Source: Aminobacterium colombiense DSM 12261
GTDB lineage: Bacteria; Synergistota; Synergistia; Synergistales; Aminobacteriaceae
Direction: 5' to 3'
Assembly: GCF_000025885.1 (NCBI RefSeq)
Contig: NC_014011.1
Location: 496,001-560,000, forward strand
DNA length: 64,000 nt
Position numbers and translations under genes: made by a program. Each line of letters opens with the position of its first letter. Within the stretch, counting starts at the first letter, position 1. Shown piece by piece: positions 17,184 through 26,732 of the stretch. Under the pieces are notes generated by a model. That model searched no databases. It was not told where the DNA came from and saw nothing but the letters and a program-made list of their open reading frames with translations.

Positions 17184-17978
17184 ATGAATAGTTTTATTGA
17201 TTTGTCCATGCCAGTCATTAAAAGCGTAGCTTTGGCTATTTTAGCGGTGTTAATTGGATTAAAGGTTATTCATTGGATTACCAAAACAGTAGAAAAGATT
17301 ATTGAAAGATCATCTCTTGATAAGACTTTGAAGCCATTTATTGTTTCTCTTGTCAATGCCTTATTGAAGGTTCTTTTGGTCATATCAATTATTAGTATTC
17401 TTGGAATAGATACCACATCCTTTGTAGCTGTTATTGCGGCAGCAGGTTTTGCCGTAGGTTTGGCTTTTCAGGGCTCTTTGTCTAATTTTGCGGGAGGAGT
17501 ATTGCTTTTGGCCTTGAGGCCTTTTAAGGTGGGGGACTATATAGAAGCAAGCGGATTCAGTGGAACTGTCCAGGCTATACAGATTCTCTATACAGAACTT
17601 GTCACCGTTGATAATAAGGTGATTTTCATTCCCAACGGAAGCCTTTCAAATGCCAGCATCGTAAACTACTCTGTTAAGAGCACTCGCCGTGTGGATTTCA
17701 AGTTTGGCGTCGGGCATGAGGCGGATTCTCATAAGGTTATTGAGGTGTTGCAGGGAGTTGTGGGGAACCACGCGTTAATTTTAAAAGAGCCAGAAACCTT
17801 TGTGAGAATGTCAGAGCATGGGGAAAGCGCGATTTTCTTCACGGTCCGAGTTTGGGTAAACGCCCAGGATTACTGGACCGTCTATTTCGATATCATTGAA
17901 ACAGTGAAGAGACGTTTTGATGAGGAGAGCATATCAATACCATATCCTCAAATGGACGTGCATTTAAAGCAGCAGTAA
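17184..17978 (+). CDS. mscS: Small-conductance mechanosensitive channel, MscS family
   Basis: About 264 residues, close to the length of E. coli MscS. Three N-terminal helices are followed by the pore helix with its Gly/Ala packing pattern (AAAGFAVGLAFQGSLSNFAGG) and the LRPFKVGDYI transition into the cytoplasmic beta domain. The channel opens on membrane tension to release solutes after hypo-osmotic shock. The ATG with GGGAGAG 7 nt upstream is preferred over an upstream in-frame ATG at 17142. Confidence 0.93.
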   Translation: MNSFIDLSMPVIKSVALAILAVLIGLKVIHWITKTVEKIIERSSLDKTLKPFIVSLVNALLKVLLVISIISILGIDTTSFVAVIAAAGFAVGLAFQGSLSNFAGGVLLLALRPFKVGDYIEASGFSGTVQAIQILYTELVTVDNKVIFIPNGSLSNASIVNYSVKSTRRVDFKFGVGHEADSHKVIEVLQGVVGNHALILKEPETFVRMSEHGESAIFFTVRVWVNAQDYWTVYFDIIETVKRRFDEESISIPYPQMDVHLKQQ

Positions 17979-18136
17979 GTTATTGATTTCGGCCAAGAGA
18001 AGCTTCACCTTTGTCTTCCACCAGCTTGGGACGTAGCTTTAGTGGTGTTGCAAGGAGCAGATACAGCAGAGATAGGAAAAATATTTCATTTCGTTATAAA
18101 TCTTATTTATTATCTATATTTATCGAATAGCTCAAG

Positions 18137-18145
18137 TGATATAAT
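18137..18145 (+). promoter_or_regulatory. Extended -10 promoter element
   Basis: TG-A-TATAAT, an extended -10 hexamer, lies 34 nt upstream of the next start codon. No good -35 is visible. Confidence 0.5.
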
Positions 18146-18178
18146 CCTTTTTATGTTTTGGAAAGGAGGTTTGTCACG

Positions 18179-18391
18179 ATGAGCAAGGCGCAAGAAATTA
18201 TCGATAAAATAGAAAAAACTGCGAAAGATCCAAACGTTTCCAATGCTGTCATTGACGGATTGCTCAATGAAATGGTGTCTCTTCTCAATAAGGAGCCTGA
18301 GGCATGGGATCTGTGCACAGACAGGGTTCGTTTTTTGCTGAATGAACGTTTCTGCTATACAGGCCCCTCTTCTTACGGATCATATCGTTAA
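18179..18391 (+). CDS. Small conserved-looking protein of unknown function
   Basis: A 70-residue, soluble, mostly helical protein (MSKAQEIIDKIEKTAKD..., ending GPSSYGSYR). AAAGGAGG lies 8-9 nt before the ATG, a promoter element precedes it and a strong terminator follows, so this is a real transcription unit. I do not recognise the family. Two Cys flank the C-terminal third. Confidence 0.75.
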   Translation: MSKAQEIIDKIEKTAKDPNVSNAVIDGLLNEMVSLLNKEPEAWDLCTDRVRFLLNERFCYTGPSSYGSYR

Positions 18392-18395
18392 ATTC

Positions 18396-18424
18396 AAGCC
18401 CCCCTTGGGGGGCTTATTCTTTTT
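18396..18424. terminator. Terminator (likely bidirectional)
   Basis: AAGCCCCCC and GGGGGGCTT pair closely, followed by ATTCTTTTT. Between the small protein gene and the convergent exporter gene. Confidence 0.85.
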
Positions 18425-18438
18425 GCCAACGTCGACTT

Positions 18439-19347
18439 TCATCTCAAGGCACATGCTTTGAGAGCTAAAAAAGACCCAGCAAGCACGAGAATCCCCCCCA
18501 GATATTGAAGAATGGTCAGGTACTCCTTAAAGATTAATAGAGATAAAACTACAGTTACAAGGGGTTCTGCCATGCTGAGAATGGCCGCTATTGACGGGGT
18601 TGTTAGTTTCACCCCAAGAAAAAACGCGAGGAAACCAGAAAGGGAAACAAGAGAAATAATGCAAAATAGCAGCCATGTAGAAGTAGTGTGAGGAAGAATA
18701 AGATTATGAGTTGCTTTTCCTACTATAAAAAAAGACACGGCTGAAAAGAAACAGACAAAGGCAACAACTACTTGATATGGTGTCTTTTTCATGAGAGAGT
18801 TTCCATAAAGGATATAGGATGTGTAAGAAAGAGCAGCAAAACCTGCTAAAAGAACACCTTTCATACTAACCGAAGCGTCAATCTTTCCAGAAAGAAATAT
18901 AAGACCCACAGTAGAAAGCGTAATAGAAAGAATAATCTTTGTTGTAAGAGGTTCTTTATTGACATACAAGGATCCAATAGCAACAAGAGCTGGATAAGAG
19001 TAAAAAATAAGCGCTGCCATGGATGCCGGGATATACTGAAAACTAGAGAAGTAGCTAAAACTTGTGAGAGTGAAAAGAATACCGCCAAGTACAAAAAGCT
19101 GTAAAAAGTTCTTCTTGCCCACCATTACTACCTGATGGCCCTTCTGAAAATAAAGCAGGCAGAAAAGAGCAATTGATGCGATGATAAATCGCATGAAGTG
19201 AAAAGTCATGACGGTAATGCCTTTTTTATAGGCAGATACTGCTAGAATAGGGATAAAGCCAAACAAAAAAGCTGATAAAAGTGCCGCTGCTGCCCCCTTA
19301 TAATGATCAGGCAATTTCGATTGTTGAGTATTTGTGGCATTATTCAT
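18439..19347 (-). CDS. EamA/DMT-superfamily exporter, copy 1
   Basis: A 302-residue protein with ten helices arranged as two EamA repeats; the end of repeat 2 carries LTTPSIAAILSMAEPLVTV, the characteristic E-P motif of the family. Members move amino acids, nucleotides or other metabolites out of the cell. A close paralogue lies at 54449-55363 (shared pattern SYFSSxQYIPASxAxLIFYxYPxLVAI). Substrate unknown. Confidence 0.9.
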   Translation of the reverse strand: MNNATNTQQSKLPDHYKGAAAALLSAFLFGFIPILAVSAYKKGITVMTFHFMRFIIASIALFCLLYFQKGHQVVMVGKKNFLQLFVLGGILFTLTSFSYFSSFQYIPASMAALIFYSYPALVAIGSLYVNKEPLTTKIILSITLSTVGLIFLSGKIDASVSMKGVLLAGFAALSYTSYILYGNSLMKKTPYQVVVAFVCFFSAVSFFIVGKATHNLILPHTTSTWLLFCIISLVSLSGFLAFFLGVKLTTPSIAAILSMAEPLVTVVLSLLIFKEYLTILQYLGGILVLAGSFLALKACALR

Positions 19348-19466
19348 CTCATCAGCCTCTTATCTTCCATAATATTTTTAGAATATACAAATTTGATAAA
19401 ATAAACAAGTTTAATTTACATTGATTTTTTCAGTGTTAAAATTTGTTTGAAGAAGGTGGTGGAGAG

Positions 19467-19556
19467 ATGAGTACACTGCATAGCGACCAGATAAGGGAAT
19501 TTTGTAAATATGAGAGGGGTATGTGGCTTAAGAATTCATATAGAGAGGGGCGCTAG
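19467..19556 (+). CDS. Possible 29-residue leader ORF
   Basis: MSTLHSDQIREFCKYERG... begins after a GGTGGAGAG-like site and ends 2 nt before the next start codon. It could couple translation of the following secreted protein, but nothing else supports it. Confidence 0.3.
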   Translation: MSTLHSDQIREFCKYERGMWLKNSYREGR

Positions 19557-19558
19557 TA

Positions 19559-20251
19559 ATGAAGAATAAGTTTTTTAAGGGAGCAATATTTTTTGTATTG
19601 TTTGTAACCTTTATTTTTTGTTATGCCCAAGAAGGGATCTCAAAAGTTACACCCCCAGTAAAATCGGCTCATATAGAGTACGAACTCTCAGGACAGACAG
19701 TGGGGAAAAAGACGGTTTTCTTTGATAGTTATGGGAAAAATTATTATGAATTACGAGATGAGGAAACAACTATTTCTTTTGGTGGGACAAAAGAGGTAAC
19801 GCAAAACAAAACACTTTTTATCCGTACTGATAGCTATACATATAACATTGACCTTTTGACGAACACGGGGACAAGGATGAAAAATAGCGATATGGAAAAA
19901 ATGGCAGCTATGTATTCAGGTGCCATGACCCCCGAGCAAATGAAAGAAAAAGGGGAGGAAATGTTTAAGGAAATGGGCGGGAAAATCCTGGGAAAAGAGA
20001 AGTTACTCGGGTATGAATGCGTGGTAGCAGAGGTTTCAGGCGTGAGAACGTGGGTATATGAGGAACACATCACCTTAAAGTCTGCGATGAGCTTGGGAAC
20101 TATGGAACAGAAAGAGGAGGCCACTCTTTTCGAGGTGAATCCTTCCATTCCTTCATCCCAGTTTACCCCCCCTGGAAACATAGAGTACGAGGATATAGAT
20201 TTGAGTTCCATGGGAATGCCTCCTGGGGTGAGCATGCAGCCGCAAGATTGA
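19559..20251 (+). CDS. Secreted protein of unknown function, DUF4412-like
   Basis: A 230-residue protein with a signal peptide (hydrophobic FFKGAIFFVLFVTFIFCYA). The mature part is a beta-rich sequence with LLGYECVVAEVSGVRTWVYEEH, reminiscent of DUF4412-type periplasmic proteins; a Met-rich loop (KMAAMYSGAMTPEQMKEKGEEM) precedes it. No catalytic motif recognised. It is followed at 70 bp by an L,D-transpeptidase gene on the same strand, so both may act in the envelope. Confidence 0.72.
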   Translation: MKNKFFKGAIFFVLFVTFIFCYAQEGISKVTPPVKSAHIEYELSGQTVGKKTVFFDSYGKNYYELRDEETTISFGGTKEVTQNKTLFIRTDSYTYNIDLLTNTGTRMKNSDMEKMAAMYSGAMTPEQMKEKGEEMFKEMGGKILGKEKLLGYECVVAEVSGVRTWVYEEHITLKSAMSLGTMEQKEEATLFEVNPSIPSSQFTPPGNIEYEDIDLSSMGMPPGVSMQPQD

Positions 20252-20321
20252 TAATGGTTAAGAAAGCAGCACCCAGACAACGTGGGATATGGAGCATAAA
20301 TCTAAACTGGAGGACTAGGCA

Positions 20322-20825
20322 ATGAAGATTAAAAACCTTATTCTGTTGACATTTTTCCTTTGCTTTTTCGCAGCGGCCAACAATCCAGCCCTGAGTGGAG
20401 AAAAGACTTATGCTCATGAGCCTCCAGACAGGATTGTCGTGGAAAAAAGAAAATTTGTTCTCACCCTCTACAGAGAAGGGAAAGAAGTATTGTCTTTTCC
20501 CGTAGCAGTGGGGCGAAATAAGGGTAATAAACAGCGAGTCGGAGATTTGCGAACTCCCGTGGGAACTTTTATGGTAGAAAGAATTCATGACTCAAGCCAT
20601 TGGGTTCACGATTTCAAGGATGGGAAGGGACCCATTAAGGGGGCATATGGCCCATGGTTTATCCGGTTGAAGACCGGCTGGTCAGGCATAGGCATTCACG
20701 GAACCCATGATCCGGGTTCTATTGGACAAAGGGCAACGGAAGGATGCGTTCGGCTAAGAAATGATCATCTTGAACTTTTAGTTAAGCATGTAGAGCCGGG
20801 TTTGGTTGTTGTTATTGAGGAATAA
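20322..20825 (+). CDS. L,D-transpeptidase (YkuD domain)
   Basis: 167 residues, exported. After a signal peptide (cleavage near NNPALSG) comes a compact YkuD domain with the motif IGIHGTHDPGSIG and the catalytic Cys in ATEGCVRL. The family forms 3-3 crosslinks in peptidoglycan or attaches proteins to it, in the periplasm. The ATG lies about 10 nt after GGAGG. Confidence 0.93.
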   Translation: MKIKNLILLTFFLCFFAAANNPALSGEKTYAHEPPDRIVVEKRKFVLTLYREGKEVLSFPVAVGRNKGNKQRVGDLRTPVGTFMVERIHDSSHWVHDFKDGKGPIKGAYGPWFIRLKTGWSGIGIHGTHDPGSIGQRATEGCVRLRNDHLELLVKHVEPGLVVVIEE

Positions 20826-20940
20826 AGCCTTTGTTTTTTATTGTTGAATGACAGTTAATTATTAACCTCTTGACATGGCAGCAAACGGTTAGAATTAACA
20901 AGGAGGGATTGGGGAAGAGCGTGAAGAGGAGGGAAAGAAA

Positions 20941-21612
20941 ATGATCACAACAACTGATGCTTTTCTAAAGAAGTTTCCGAAAGCCCATATTGGTATTTTA
21001 ATCATTAAAGAAGTCAGTAACGGGTCATGTCATGATTGCCTTAACCGCGTGAGAGAGAACCTGGAAGAAGATTTACGAAGCAAATTTAGTATGATGTCTC
21101 GGGCAGAATTGCGAAATCAACCAGTACTTCGTGTCTATGACCAGTATTTTAAGTTGTATGGTCAGAATTATCCTGTGCTTTACCAGATTGAGTCTGTAGC
21201 AATAAAGGGGAGAAGTATCCCCATTGTCAATTGTCTCGTTACCGCTATGTTTATAGCTGAGTTAAAAAATATGCTGCTTACGGCAGGGCATGATTTCGAC
21301 AAAGTTGAGTTTCCCATAGTTGCAGATATTGGAGATGGTGATAGATACTACACGTTAATAAATGATACGGAGAAACTCGTTTGTGATAACGATATGCTTA
21401 TCTGTGACGATAAAGGTGTCATATCAAGTGTCATTTATGGCCCTGATAAGCGCACAGCCATTACTGCTGAAACGCAAAACGTTCTTTTTGTAGTGTATGC
21501 GCCGGAGAATATAGATAAACAGGACACCTTATCCCACTTGGAAGATATAAAAAATAATGTACTTCTTTTTTCTCCGAGAGCAAAAATCGATTTCATGGCT
21601 GTTTCCCCATAA
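20941..21612 (+). CDS. B3/4-domain protein
   Basis: A 223-residue cytosolic protein resembling the B3/4 domain of phenylalanyl-tRNA synthetase beta chain: VLRVYDQYFKLYG, SVAIKGRSIPIVNCLV and MFIAELKNMLLTAGHD are the typical blocks. Stand-alone B3/4 proteins have been proposed to edit or bind amino acid adducts; the role is not settled. An AAGGAGG site lies upstream (20901-20907). Confidence 0.8.
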   Translation: MITTTDAFLKKFPKAHIGILIIKEVSNGSCHDCLNRVRENLEEDLRSKFSMMSRAELRNQPVLRVYDQYFKLYGQNYPVLYQIESVAIKGRSIPIVNCLVTAMFIAELKNMLLTAGHDFDKVEFPIVADIGDGDRYYTLINDTEKLVCDNDMLICDDKGVISSVIYGPDKRTAITAETQNVLFVVYAPENIDKQDTLSHLEDIKNNVLLFSPRAKIDFMAVSP

Positions 21613-21832
21613 TAGTGGAGGGCGCAGTCAGTGGATTCATTGCAAATCAAAGAGGTTCACCTCTCACACAGGCTTTTTATTTTGATAGAGGAAAAATTCA
21701 GGGTTCATTCGCAACTGAGCCTTCTCAGCATCAATTTTGATATTTAAAAAACACTAGTAAAGTAGTAGGAATTATGGTAGCATGTCAAAAATACACAGTG
21801 CATATTTCTATTACTAGAGGAGGAGTGAAAAA

Positions 21833-22162
21833 ATGAACCACGGGACTTTTGAAAAAGGAGAAAAATTTGAAGCGGGAAAAATGGTTGAGGTTCAAGAGGG
21901 CGCGATTGTCAGCCGTACTCTTATAGACTATCCTACAGGAACAGTGACCCTCTTCGCATTTCATAGAGGACAAGGTCTTAGCGAGCACACTGCTCCCTAC
22001 GATGCGTTGGTACAGGTACTCGAGGGGAAAGCGGAAATAAGCCTTGCTGGAACACCACAAATAGTTGAGAAGGGGGAATGGCTTATTATGCCAGCAAATG
22101 TTCCCCATGGGCTGAGGGCTATTGAAGATTTTAAAATGGCCCTAGTAATGATCCGTTCGTAA
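21833..22162 (+). CDS. Cupin-domain protein
   Basis: 109 residues with a single cupin barrel: HTAPYDALVQVLEGKAEI (motif 1) and KGEWLIMPANVPHGLRA (motif 2). The metal ligands His (HTA) and the PHGL His are present. Such small cupins act as sensors or isomerases; the substrate is unknown. GAGGAGG sits 7 nt before the ATG. A strong terminator follows. Confidence 0.85.
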   Translation: MNHGTFEKGEKFEAGKMVEVQEGAIVSRTLIDYPTGTVTLFAFHRGQGLSEHTAPYDALVQVLEGKAEISLAGTPQIVEKGEWLIMPANVPHGLRAIEDFKMALVMIRS

Positions 22163-22165
22163 TCT

Positions 22166-22204
22166 AAAAGAGGCTAGACTTAATAAGGTCAGCCTCTTTT
22201 TCAT
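22166..22204 (+). terminator. Terminator of the cupin gene
   Basis: AAAAGAGGCT pairs with AGCCTCTTTT, with an inner GAC/GTC pair; followed by TTTT. Confidence 0.85.
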
Positions 22205-22309
22205 AAATATAAGCATATTCCACGATGATAAGACGGGTTCCTTTTTGTATAAATAGACGGCATGTACCCTATATAAAGATAATAAAGATTATTTTTGAAG
22301 GAGCTTGGG

Positions 22310-23584
22310 ATGAAAAAGTACGTCTTTTTGGTTTTGACAGCTTTTCTTTGTATGTGCCATTCTACTGAAGGATTAAGTGAAGAAAAAATAATATTCACTA
22401 CCCCTCTCAGTCTTGAACAGTGTCTTGCCATAGCGGAGGTACACCACCCGAATCTTAAAGCATCCAGGGCTAAAATTGATGTAGCTGACAGCCAGATGGG
22501 GCAAGTTGCTTCAAAAGAACGCCCTCAGGTTGATGTTTCGAGCAGCTACAGCCGTCAGGAGTCTTCTGCTGCTCGGGATGGCGATACTTATTCTACAAGT
22601 GCTGGAATTTCACAGTTAATTACAGACGCTGGGAAGACGAAGGCGGAAAAAAGCATCGCTCGTTTGAAGAAAGAGAGTGCTTCTCAAAACTATAAAACCA
22701 TTGAGTGTCAAGTTCAATATAATGTTAAAAAAACCTATTTTGATGCCCTGGAGGCACAGAAAGATCTCGAAGTAGCCGAAGAAACTTTGAATCTTTATAC
22801 TCTTCTTCTCACCCAGGCCCAGGCCTTTTATGACGTGGGCTCTGTTCCAAAATATGATGTGACTACTGCGGAAGTGGAACAAAGCAAGGCTAGGCTTGGG
22901 GTGGTGACTGCGAAAACAGCAATAAAAAAAGCGAGGGCAGAGCTCAATAATGCCATGGGGGTTACAGAAGCACCGGAATATGTACTCAAAGATGTAGAGG
23001 AGCGTGTTTCGTTCTCTATACCTTTCGACGAAGTTTTAAAAACAGCGTTAAGGAAAAGGGCAGACCTTCTGGCCAGTGAGATAGGTGTTAAGGCAGCCAA
23101 GGAGAGCATTCGCCTGGCTGCGAAAGGAAATGCACCAGAGGTAAGAGCATCGGGAAAATACGCCATTGGCGGCAGTCATCCTACCGAAGATGATAACTGG
23201 TCTGTTGGAGTTACACTTCAGATCCCCCTTTACGATGGAGGACTTGAGGGGGAGAAAATAAACCAGGCCAGGGCGGAGTTGGTTGTGGCCGAAGGGGAGG
23301 AAGAGTCTCTTCGATCTGATGTTCGTAAAGAAGTGGAACAGGCTTATATGGAGTTTATCGACTCTGATGAGGTTTTGGCAGTTGCGCAAAAAACGGTGCA
23401 GCAGGCAGAAGAGAATCTGACGATTGCGCAAAACAGATATAAAGTAGGCGTAGGCTCTCCAATTGAAGTGGCCGACGCTACAGAAAAATTTAAAGAGGCT
23501 AAGCAAGGGTACTGGTCGGCACTCTATTCTCATCACCGGTCCTGGGCTGCTCTTGAAAAGGTGGTAGGGGGAACGGTGGAATGA
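22310..23584 (+). CDS. TolC-family outer membrane efflux protein
   Basis: About 424 residues with a signal peptide and two OEP repeats rich in long heptad helices (LEQCLAIAEVHHPNLKAS; YKVGVGSPIEVADATEKF). It forms a trimeric outer-membrane and periplasmic duct. Its stop overlaps the next start (ATGA), so it is the first gene of a tolC-macA-macB-macB' tripartite efflux operon. The ATG is chosen after AAGGAG CTTGGG; an upstream TTG is rejected. Confidence 0.92.
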   Translation: MKKYVFLVLTAFLCMCHSTEGLSEEKIIFTTPLSLEQCLAIAEVHHPNLKASRAKIDVADSQMGQVASKERPQVDVSSSYSRQESSAARDGDTYSTSAGISQLITDAGKTKAEKSIARLKKESASQNYKTIECQVQYNVKKTYFDALEAQKDLEVAEETLNLYTLLLTQAQAFYDVGSVPKYDVTTAEVEQSKARLGVVTAKTAIKKARAELNNAMGVTEAPEYVLKDVEERVSFSIPFDEVLKTALRKRADLLASEIGVKAAKESIRLAAKGNAPEVRASGKYAIGGSHPTEDDNWSVGVTLQIPLYDGGLEGEKINQARAELVVAEGEEESLRSDVRKEVEQAYMEFIDSDEVLAVAQKTVQQAEENLTIAQNRYKVGVGSPIEVADATEKFKEAKQGYWSALYSHHRSWAALEKVVGGTVE

Positions 23585-24786
23585 AAAAGTGGATAGTTGT
23601 CCTTCTTTTACTTCTTGCTTTGGGCGGTTATTTTATCATATCCCGTAAAGACGCTTCAAAAGCCATGGTTGTGGAAACAACTCCTATTACTCGTGGCAAG
23701 ATCATAAAGACAGTTTCCGCAACGGGCAGCCTTCAGGCGGTCAATACTGTAAATGTTGGAACCCAGGTTTCCGGCACGGTCAAAGCTATCTATGCCGATT
23801 TCAATTCTATTACAAGAAAAGGAGCGCTCATTGCAGAGATAGACCCTGCTCTTTTGCAGGCCAACCTCGAGACAGCAAAGGCTGACGTTCTTTCCGCTCA
23901 GGCAGACCTTGCAAAAGCCGAGGCCACTGTTAAAAACACGAGGAAGAACAGGGATAGAAAAAAAGAGCTCTATTCCAGAGACCTTATCGCAGAAAGTGAG
24001 CTTGATGCAGCTCAGACAGAGTACGATACGGCTCTTGCCCAATTAAAGGCCGCTAAAGCAAGTTTGGCCCAGTCTCAAGCTAATTTGAGACATAAGGAGG
24101 TAAGTCTTGGCTACACGCGTATAACCTCTCCTATTAATGGAGTCGTTATTGACAGGACAGTGGAGGTTGGACAGACTGTGAATGCGAGCCAGTCTGCTCC
24201 CACTCTCTTTACTATCGCAGAAGATCTGACGAAAATGAAAGTGGAAGCGAACATTGATGAAGCTGATATTGGACAGATAGAAGCAGGACAAAGGGTTGAA
24301 TTTACTGTTGATGCCTATCCTGAGCTCTTTTTTATAGGTAGTATAGAGGAGATCCGCCTTGCTCCTAATGCCGAAGGCAATATAGTTACATACACAGTTA
24401 TCATTATGGTTCAGAATCCGGATCTTAAACTTATGCCTGGTATGACAGCTAATGTTTCGGTCATTGCCAAAGAAAAGATTGACGTGTTTAAAGTATCTAA
24501 TGCTGCCTTGCGTTTCAAACCGAGTCCAGATTTTCTCGCTTCCAATGGAAATGGGCAAAATTTTAATTCGGCTAGACGAAACGCTTCTTCAAACCAGAAG
24601 ACACTTTGGCTTTATGACGGCAAGGAATTCAAGCCCCTTCCCGTATCTATAGGAATATCTGATGGTTTGTACACTGAAATTTCTGGCAATGTTAATGAGG
24701 GAATGAATGTGGTTACAAGCATTCTTTCTGGTAAAACCAATAGCAATGGAGGAGGGTCTCCCTTTGTACCTGGTCCGCGTCGATAA
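23581..24786 (+). CDS. macA: Periplasmic adaptor of tripartite efflux (MacA/HlyD type)
   Basis: 401 residues: N-terminal signal/anchor helix, biotinyl-lipoyl halves around SVTGSLQA-like and VGQTVNASQSAP segments, a long coiled-coil hairpin (residues about 95-170), and a beta-barrel. It bridges the MacB transporter to TolC. Overlaps neighbours at both ends. Confidence 0.92.
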   Translation: MKKWIVVLLLLLALGGYFIISRKDASKAMVVETTPITRGKIIKTVSATGSLQAVNTVNVGTQVSGTVKAIYADFNSITRKGALIAEIDPALLQANLETAKADVLSAQADLAKAEATVKNTRKNRDRKKELYSRDLIAESELDAAQTEYDTALAQLKAAKASLAQSQANLRHKEVSLGYTRITSPINGVVIDRTVEVGQTVNASQSAPTLFTIAEDLTKMKVEANIDEADIGQIEAGQRVEFTVDAYPELFFIGSIEEIRLAPNAEGNIVTYTVIIMVQNPDLKLMPGMTANVSVIAKEKIDVFKVSNAALRFKPSPDFLASNGNGQNFNSARRNASSNQKTLWLYDGKEFKPLPVSIGISDGLYTEISGNVNEGMNVVTSILSGKTNSNGGGSPFVPGPRR

Positions 24787-25459
24787 TATTTACAAGACCT
24801 ACTCTATGGGAGAGGTAGATGTTACGGCTCTTCAGGGAGTGTCTTTTTCCGTTAAAAAGGGAGAATTCCTTTCGATTATGGGGGCATCGGGGTCTGGAAA
24901 ATCAACGCTTATGAACATTATAGGATGTCTCGATACCCCAACGGAAGGGCATTATTATCTTGATGGAACAGACGTGAGCACCATCGACGAAAACCAACTT
25001 GCGGATATCCGGAAGAATACTATTGGTTTTGTCTTTCAGGGTTTTAACCTTCTTCCCCGTATGACAGCTCTCGAAAATGTAGAACTCCCTATGCTCTATA
25101 GCGGCATATCGGCAAGGAAACGTCATGAGCGAGCTCTCCATGCCCTTCAAATTGTGGATTTGGAAGACAGGGCAAATCATCAGCCGCAGCAGCTCTCAGG
25201 AGGCCAGCAGCAGCGTGTGGCTATAGCGAGAGCTCTTGCCAATGATGCACCCCTCATTCTGGCTGATGAGCCTACCGGCAATCTCGATAGCAAAACGGGG
25301 ATAGATGTGATGAAACTCTTCGTGCGACTTAATGTTGAGTCCGGTAAAACTATTATACAGGTTACTCATGAGCGGGATATGGCACTATTCGGCTCCAGAA
25401 TTATTACGGTAAAAGATGGAACCATAGTGCACGATGAAAGAGTGAACCCGACATGCTGA
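24764..25459 (+). CDS. MacB-type ABC exporter ATPase
   Basis: About 231 residues. Walker [10 protein letters not shown], signature [15 protein letters not shown], Walker [13 protein letters not shown] and an H-loop in VTHE mark a LolD/MacB-type ATPase. I place the start at the TTG at 24764: GGAGGAGGG ends 7 nt before it, and this gives the usual short N-terminus [11 protein letters not shown]; the first ATG upstream lies inside the Shine-Dalgarno. It overlaps the adaptor gene by 23 bp. Confidence 0.9.
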   Translation: MYLVRVDNIYKTYSMGEVDVTALQGVSFSVKKGEFLSIMGASGSGKSTLMNIIGCLDTPTEGHYYLDGTDVSTIDENQLADIRKNTIGFVFQGFNLLPRMTALENVELPMLYSGISARKRHERALHALQIVDLEDRANHQPQQLSGGQQQRVAIARALANDAPLILADEPTGNLDSKTGIDVMKLFVRLNVESGKTIIQVTHERDMALFGSRIITVKDGTIVHDERVNPTC

Positions 25460-26676
25460 GTTTGTATGAAACTTCGAAAATATCCTTTAGGTCTCTTCGC
25501 GCCAATAAAACCCGTTCGGCTTTGACCATGCTTGGAATCGTCATAGGCGTTATGGCGGTGATCATTATGTTCGCTGTGGGGAGCGGTGCCAATAAAGAGA
25601 TTGCAGAGCGTTTTTCGAGTCTTGGCAGCAATATGATTGTGGTGCGTCCCGAAACAATTACCTTTGGAGGTTCACGAAGTTACATAGCTCATAATCTTAC
25701 AATTGATGATGCGATGTCCATTGGAGAGGAATGCAGCGCGGTGGCTTACGTTGCTCCCTATTACGGCGGAACGGCTCAAGCGGTCTATGGAAATGAAAAT
25801 TACCCGGCCCGGGTGACAGGGACGACCTCTGACTATCTTTTTGTTCGTGATTTGAGCCTTGCCTCAGGGAGAACTTTTACAGATCAGGATGTACGGAGCG
25901 CGACAAAGGTTTGTATTGTGGGGCAGACCATTGTAGATAATTTATTCGTGACGGAGGACCCAATTGGTAAGATCCTTCGTCTTAAAGGTGTGCCCATGGT
26001 TGTAATCGGCCTTCTGAACAAAATAGGGGAAAGCGCTATGGGGCGGGACGAGGATGATATTGTTCTTGTTCCAATTACTACCGTGCAGCGACGGTTGTTT
26101 AGCCCCCAAAGGATGGGTATGGCTTCGTCCATTTCGGTAAAGGCCCTTTCTGAACAGCACCTTGATTTGGCTCAGGAACAGATAGAAGCGCTTCTTGCTC
26201 AGCGCCATCGGATAAAACCAGGGGAATCAAATGATTTTACTGTGCGCAACCTGACACAGATGGTGGAAAGCGCCAAAAGTGCGACCCGGGTCATGAGTTT
26301 GCTTCTCACTGCAGTGGCAGGGGTGTCCCTTTTAGTGGGGGGCATTGGCATTATGAATATCATGCTTGTCTCGGTTACTGAACGGACACGGGAAATTGGC
26401 ATTCGAATGGCTATAGGGGCCAAAAGAGCAGATATTCGATTGCAGTTTCTTGTGGAAGCCCTTACTCTCTCTCTTTTAGGGGGAATTACAGGTATTATTC
26501 TTGGTATCGCAGGGGCTGAAGTCATTTCGAAGGCGTTGGGATGGACCGTTGATATCTCTCTTCTATCTGTGGTCCTTTCCTTTGGATTTTCTGGCTGTGT
26601 GGGCATCTTCTTTGGCTTTTACCCAGCATATAAGGCTTCGTTGCTTAATCCCATCGAAGCGTTAAGATACGAATAA
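25453..26676 (+). CDS. MacB-type ABC exporter permease (FtsX family)
   Basis: 407 residues: helix 1 with the TMLGIVIGVMAVI signature, a large periplasmic MacB_PCD domain, then three FtsX helices with the ERTREIGIRMAIGAKR motif. In this operon the MacB ATPase and permease are separate proteins. The system expels antibiotics, peptides or lipid-like molecules. Confidence 0.93.
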   Translation: MLSLYETSKISFRSLRANKTRSALTMLGIVIGVMAVIIMFAVGSGANKEIAERFSSLGSNMIVVRPETITFGGSRSYIAHNLTIDDAMSIGEECSAVAYVAPYYGGTAQAVYGNENYPARVTGTTSDYLFVRDLSLASGRTFTDQDVRSATKVCIVGQTIVDNLFVTEDPIGKILRLKGVPMVVIGLLNKIGESAMGRDEDDIVLVPITTVQRRLFSPQRMGMASSISVKALSEQHLDLAQEQIEALLAQRHRIKPGESNDFTVRNLTQMVESAKSATRVMSLLLTAVAGVSLLVGGIGIMNIMLVSVTERTREIGIRMAIGAKRADIRLQFLVEALTLSLLGGITGIILGIAGAEVISKALGWTVDISLLSVVLSFGFSGCVGIFFGFYPAYKASLLNPIEALRYE

Positions 26677-26680
26677 TAAA

Positions 26681-26713
26681 AGAAGGGGCTATCGAAAAAT
26701 GACAGCCCCTTCT
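26681..26713 (+). terminator. Terminator of the efflux operon
   Basis: AGAAGGGGCT and AGCCCCTTCT pair over a 13-nt loop just after the stop codon; weak T tract. Confidence 0.75.
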
Positions 26714-26732
26714 GACTTTCTCGAAAAAAGAA

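Noticed and set aside
17979-18136. Possible gene or RNA between mscS and the small protein gene
   Set aside because: No start with a Shine-Dalgarno, no stable hairpin with T run, no family-like frame.
20854-20895. TTGACA and TAGAAT before the B3/4 gene, next to the dyad GTTAATTATTAAC
   Set aside because: The spacer is only 14 nt, so it is not claimed as a promoter; the dyad alone is not enough evidence for an operator.
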